Assembly (NCBI RefSeq): GCF_047276495.1
Contig: NZ_CP178543.1
Span: 930,001 to 994,000 of the forward strand
Reading direction: 5' to 3'
Origin: Capilliphycus salinus
Lineage (GTDB): Bacteria > Cyanobacteriota > Cyanobacteriia > Cyanobacteriales > Microcoleaceae
Length of the DNA stretch: 64,000 nt
The notes beneath the pieces are model-generated. The model made no database searches. It saw nothing but the letters and a program-made list of their open reading frames with translations, and was not told where the DNA came from. Shown here in pieces: positions 62,309-64,000 of this stretch. A program made the position numbers and the translations under genes. Positions within the stretch are counted from its first letter, which is position 1, and each line of letters opens with the position of its first letter.

Positions 62309-62487
62309 CCCTGGACTCTCCTCCACCACAGGCTATAGGCTTGTATTGCCTACTGAATAAGTCGTGCAAATCCATCCAGATAGTATCACAGCCTCTTACT
62401 TTGTAAAGAATTTCTAAGCCGGATTGAGGTTCCTTAACCGGAGAAATTTTTGAGTTCACAGAGAATTGGGTTTTTTGATGTCTCGTT

Positions 62488-62838
62488 TTAGCCGAAGGTT
62501 GTTCCATTCCAGCCCCACAGGGTTCCGGGAGCGTTGGCAAATTCGATATAAATGCGGTTGACGGGTATGCCCAGAGTTTTGTTGATTTTCTGACAAAAGT
62601 CGGCGCTCATGGTTTTGGTTTTACTCTCGGGTAAGCCTATACTTTTGATTTCCATGTAACAAACCGGGTCTGTTGTGCCGGCGAAGGTCATGGGAACATC
62701 GGGTTCAAAGGCTGTCATTACATAGGATTCGGGTTTTCCGAGATGTTGGGCTAAGGAGGCGGACAGGCTTTTGAGTAGGCTTTCGACTTCCGATTTTTCT
62801 GGGGTGGGGACTGAGGTTTGAACTTTTATCAAAGGCAT
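62488..62838 (-). CDS. MIF/tautomerase family protein
   Basis: 116 residues starting MPLIKVQTSVP. The Pro after the Met (catalytic in MIF and 4-oxalocrotonate tautomerases) is present, and SYVMTAFEPDVPMTFAGT and NRIYIEFANAPGTLWGWNG match the MIF family. Likely phenylpyruvate tautomerase-like activity; substrate not known. Cytoplasmic. About 50 bp after the flavin reductase gene on the same strand. Confidence 0.9.
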   Translation of the reverse strand: MPLIKVQTSVPTPEKSEVESLLKSLSASLAQHLGKPESYVMTAFEPDVPMTFAGTTDPVCYMEIKSIGLPESKTKTMSADFCQKINKTLGIPVNRIYIEFANAPGTLWGWNGTTFG

Positions 62839-62889
62839 GGCTAGAGTTTTTAGAGGTTGAGAATCTTTGAAATCGGGTTTTTGGGGTTT

Positions 62890-63369
62890 TTAGCCGCCAT
62901 AGTTCCAGCCTGTGCTGGCGAGTGATAAAATTTCTCCGTCTCGGTGGACGCCTGCGGCAATCACTTCGCCTACAAATACGGTATGGTCGCCTTGGGGTAC
63001 GCTACCGACTACCCGACATTCGACGTAACCGAGGGAGTCGGAGATAATTGGACAGCCGGTTTCTCCGAGGTAAAATTCGACGTCTTCAAATTTGTTTCCG
63101 ACTCGACGCTGCGGTTTGAAGAATTTTTGAGCCATTTCTTTTTGGCCGTCTTCTAGAAAGCTGAGGGAAAAGACTCCGCTGGCTTCTATCATCGCGTGGG
63201 ACTTGGAGTCTTGTTTGACGCAGTTGACGACGAGAGGCGGTTTGAAGGAGGCTTGCATTACCCAACTGGCGGTGAAGCCGTTGACTTCTTCCCCGTCTTT
63301 GACTCCGCAAATGTACAGGGCGTGAGGGATTTTGCGGAGGATTGTGGTTTTGGCTTGTTCGTCTAGCAA
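62890..63369 (-). CDS. Flavin reductase-like domain protein
   Basis: 159 residues of the DIM6/NTAB-type FMN-binding split barrel: IPHALYICGVKDGEEVNGFTASWV, FKPPLVVNCVKQDSKSH and VFSLSFLEDGQKEMAQKFF, FVGEVIAAGVHRDGEIL. FMN-dependent reductase, often paired with flavodiiron-type proteins. The start is a TTG (MLDEQAK); no ATG lies upstream in frame nearby. Same strand as the MIF gene. Confidence 0.88.
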   Translation of the reverse strand: MLDEQAKTTILRKIPHALYICGVKDGEEVNGFTASWVMQASFKPPLVVNCVKQDSKSHAMIEASGVFSLSFLEDGQKEMAQKFFKPQRRVGNKFEDVEFYLGETGCPIISDSLGYVECRVVGSVPQGDHTVFVGEVIAAGVHRDGEILSLASTGWNYGG

Positions 63370-63714
63370 GGGTCTGTTTATTTTGAGTCGTTTTACAGGT
63401 TTTAGTTTATCAATGTTCGGTACCGAATCGCCGAGTTTTTTTCACAGGTCAACTGGTTTCACCCACCGAAAAATACTGATGAGTCGATACGGGAATTTAT
63501 AGGAGTTCAGAAGTTCAGGAGAAAAGAAGCCATCGAAAAAACTCTTGCCCCTTTCCCCTTTCCCCTTTCCCCTTACCTATTGCCTGTTGCCTGTTCCCTG
63601 TTGCCTATTGCCTGTTGCCTGTTGCCTGTTGCCTGTTGCCTTTTGCCTATTGCCTATTGCCTGTTGCCTGTTGCCTTTTGCCTATTGCCTATTGCCTGTT
63701 GATGTCAACTATCT
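63370..63714. repeat. Heptamer short tandem repeat array
   Basis: From about 63535 to 63700: CCCCTTTCCCC repeats then about 18 copies of (TTGCCTG/A/T)n, the classical cyanobacterial STRR heptamer type. The first part (63370-63530) has no gene. Length is likely variable between strains. Confidence 0.9.
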
Positions 63715-64000
63715 TTAGGTTGAGGTTTGTTCCATGATTGCTAATACATAGTCGCATTGATTGACGGTATGATTGGTGGAAACATCAAAAATTATTCCGT
63801 CTACTTCGGCTTTGACTTTGATAATTTGGGGTAATTCTTCGGTTTTGTTAAAGCTGAGAATTTCATAGAGGGTTTCTCCGCTTTTGACTAATTTTCCGAG
63901 TTCAACTCGATTTTGTATCATTCCCCCTGTGGGTGAGTAATATCGTTTTACCCGGGTTTTTAGGGTTAGTTTTAAGGGATAATTTTGGGTTTCGGGTAAG
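63715..64000 (-). CDS. C-terminal part of a succinylglutamate desuccinylase/aspartoacylase-like protein
   Basis: Frame open to the window edge; at least 95 residues. TRVKRYYSPTGGMIQNRVELGKLV and YEILSFNKTEELPQIIKVKAEVDGIIFDVSTNHTVNQ followed by YVLAIMEQ form the C-terminal biotin-lipoyl-like beta domain of M14-type desuccinylase/aspartoacylase proteins. Catalytic part outside the window. Alternatively, another lipoyl-domain protein. Ends beside a heptamer repeat array. Confidence 0.55.
   Translation of the reverse strand, partial: LPETQNYPLKLTLKTRVKRYYSPTGGMIQNRVELGKLVKSGETLYEILSFNKTEELPQIIKVKAEVDGIIFDVSTNHTVNQCDYVLAIMEQTST

Noticed and set aside
1..64000. tRNA genes
   Set aside because: No cloverleaf or GGTTCGAATCC-type T arm was found on either strand by reading.

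Overview
The window comes from a filamentous, probably non-heterocystous cyanobacterium of the Oscillatoriales type. HIP1 octamers (GCGATCGC) are scattered throughout. There are several cyanobacterium-restricted families (DUF3370, DUF4336, a PEP-CTERM protein, a Psb35-like thylakoid protein, a phasin-like protein), short heptamer-type intergenic repeats, and a gene pair resembling the filament-integrity genes fraC/fraD. A fused glycine/dimethylglycine methyltransferase for glycine betaine synthesis suggests a salt-tolerant strain. The genus cannot be fixed from sequence reading alone.

Layout. 0-5.4 kb: end of a CtpA-type protease, NUDIX hydrolase, pyrE, a TIGR04283-like glycosyltransferase and a lipoprotein sugar-binding protein. 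5.5-12.5 kb: a compact four-gene operon (NB-ARC ATPase, zinc-ribbon Ser/Thr kinase with TPRs, exported TPR protein, exported hemagglutinin-type protein with a C-terminal CHAT protease). It is followed by a promoter-hairpin-terminator unit that looks like a ~125-nt small RNA, then a very acidic repeat protein. 14.5-26 kb: leuS, an array of 71-bp HIP1-bearing tandem repeats, a PEP-CTERM protein, a PaaK-like ligase, Dps, a ferredoxin-like protein and transketolase. 26-31 kb: an accessory stretch with a frameshifted TcmP, its Gp37/Gp68-type partner, a Uma2 nuclease, manC and decayed fragments including a TpsB barrel end. 31.6-33.3 kb: betaine synthesis. 33.7-37.5 kb: a three-gene SF2 helicase / 80-aa protein / DndD-like ATPase cassette. 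37.6-41.9 kb: small conserved genes around the SRP RNA gene. 41.9-49.8 kb: two toxin-antitoxin loci with intact antitoxins and broken toxins, an isoaspartyl peptidase plus a stray copy of its 3' tail, a pentapeptide protein, KDPG aldolase, an L,D-transpeptidase and two tandem phosphoesterases. 49.8-53.6 kb: lpxC-fabZ-lpxA split by an IS605-type tnpB element. 54-64 kb: a Ski2-like helicase with an internal duplication, larE, the fraC/fraD-like pair, a structured RNA region beside the Psb35-like gene, a Gfo/Idh/MocA oxidoreductase, a MIF-like protein, a flavin reductase and an edge-truncated gene.

The strongest leads for something undescribed are the NB-ARC/kinase/TPR/CHAT operon, the helicase/80-aa/DndD-like cassette, the candidate small RNAs (about 12.66, 57.4 and 60.3-60.7 kb) and the duplicated module inside the Ski2-like helicase. 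No tRNA, rRNA or CRISPR array was seen. All family assignments come from reading motifs, not from database searches.
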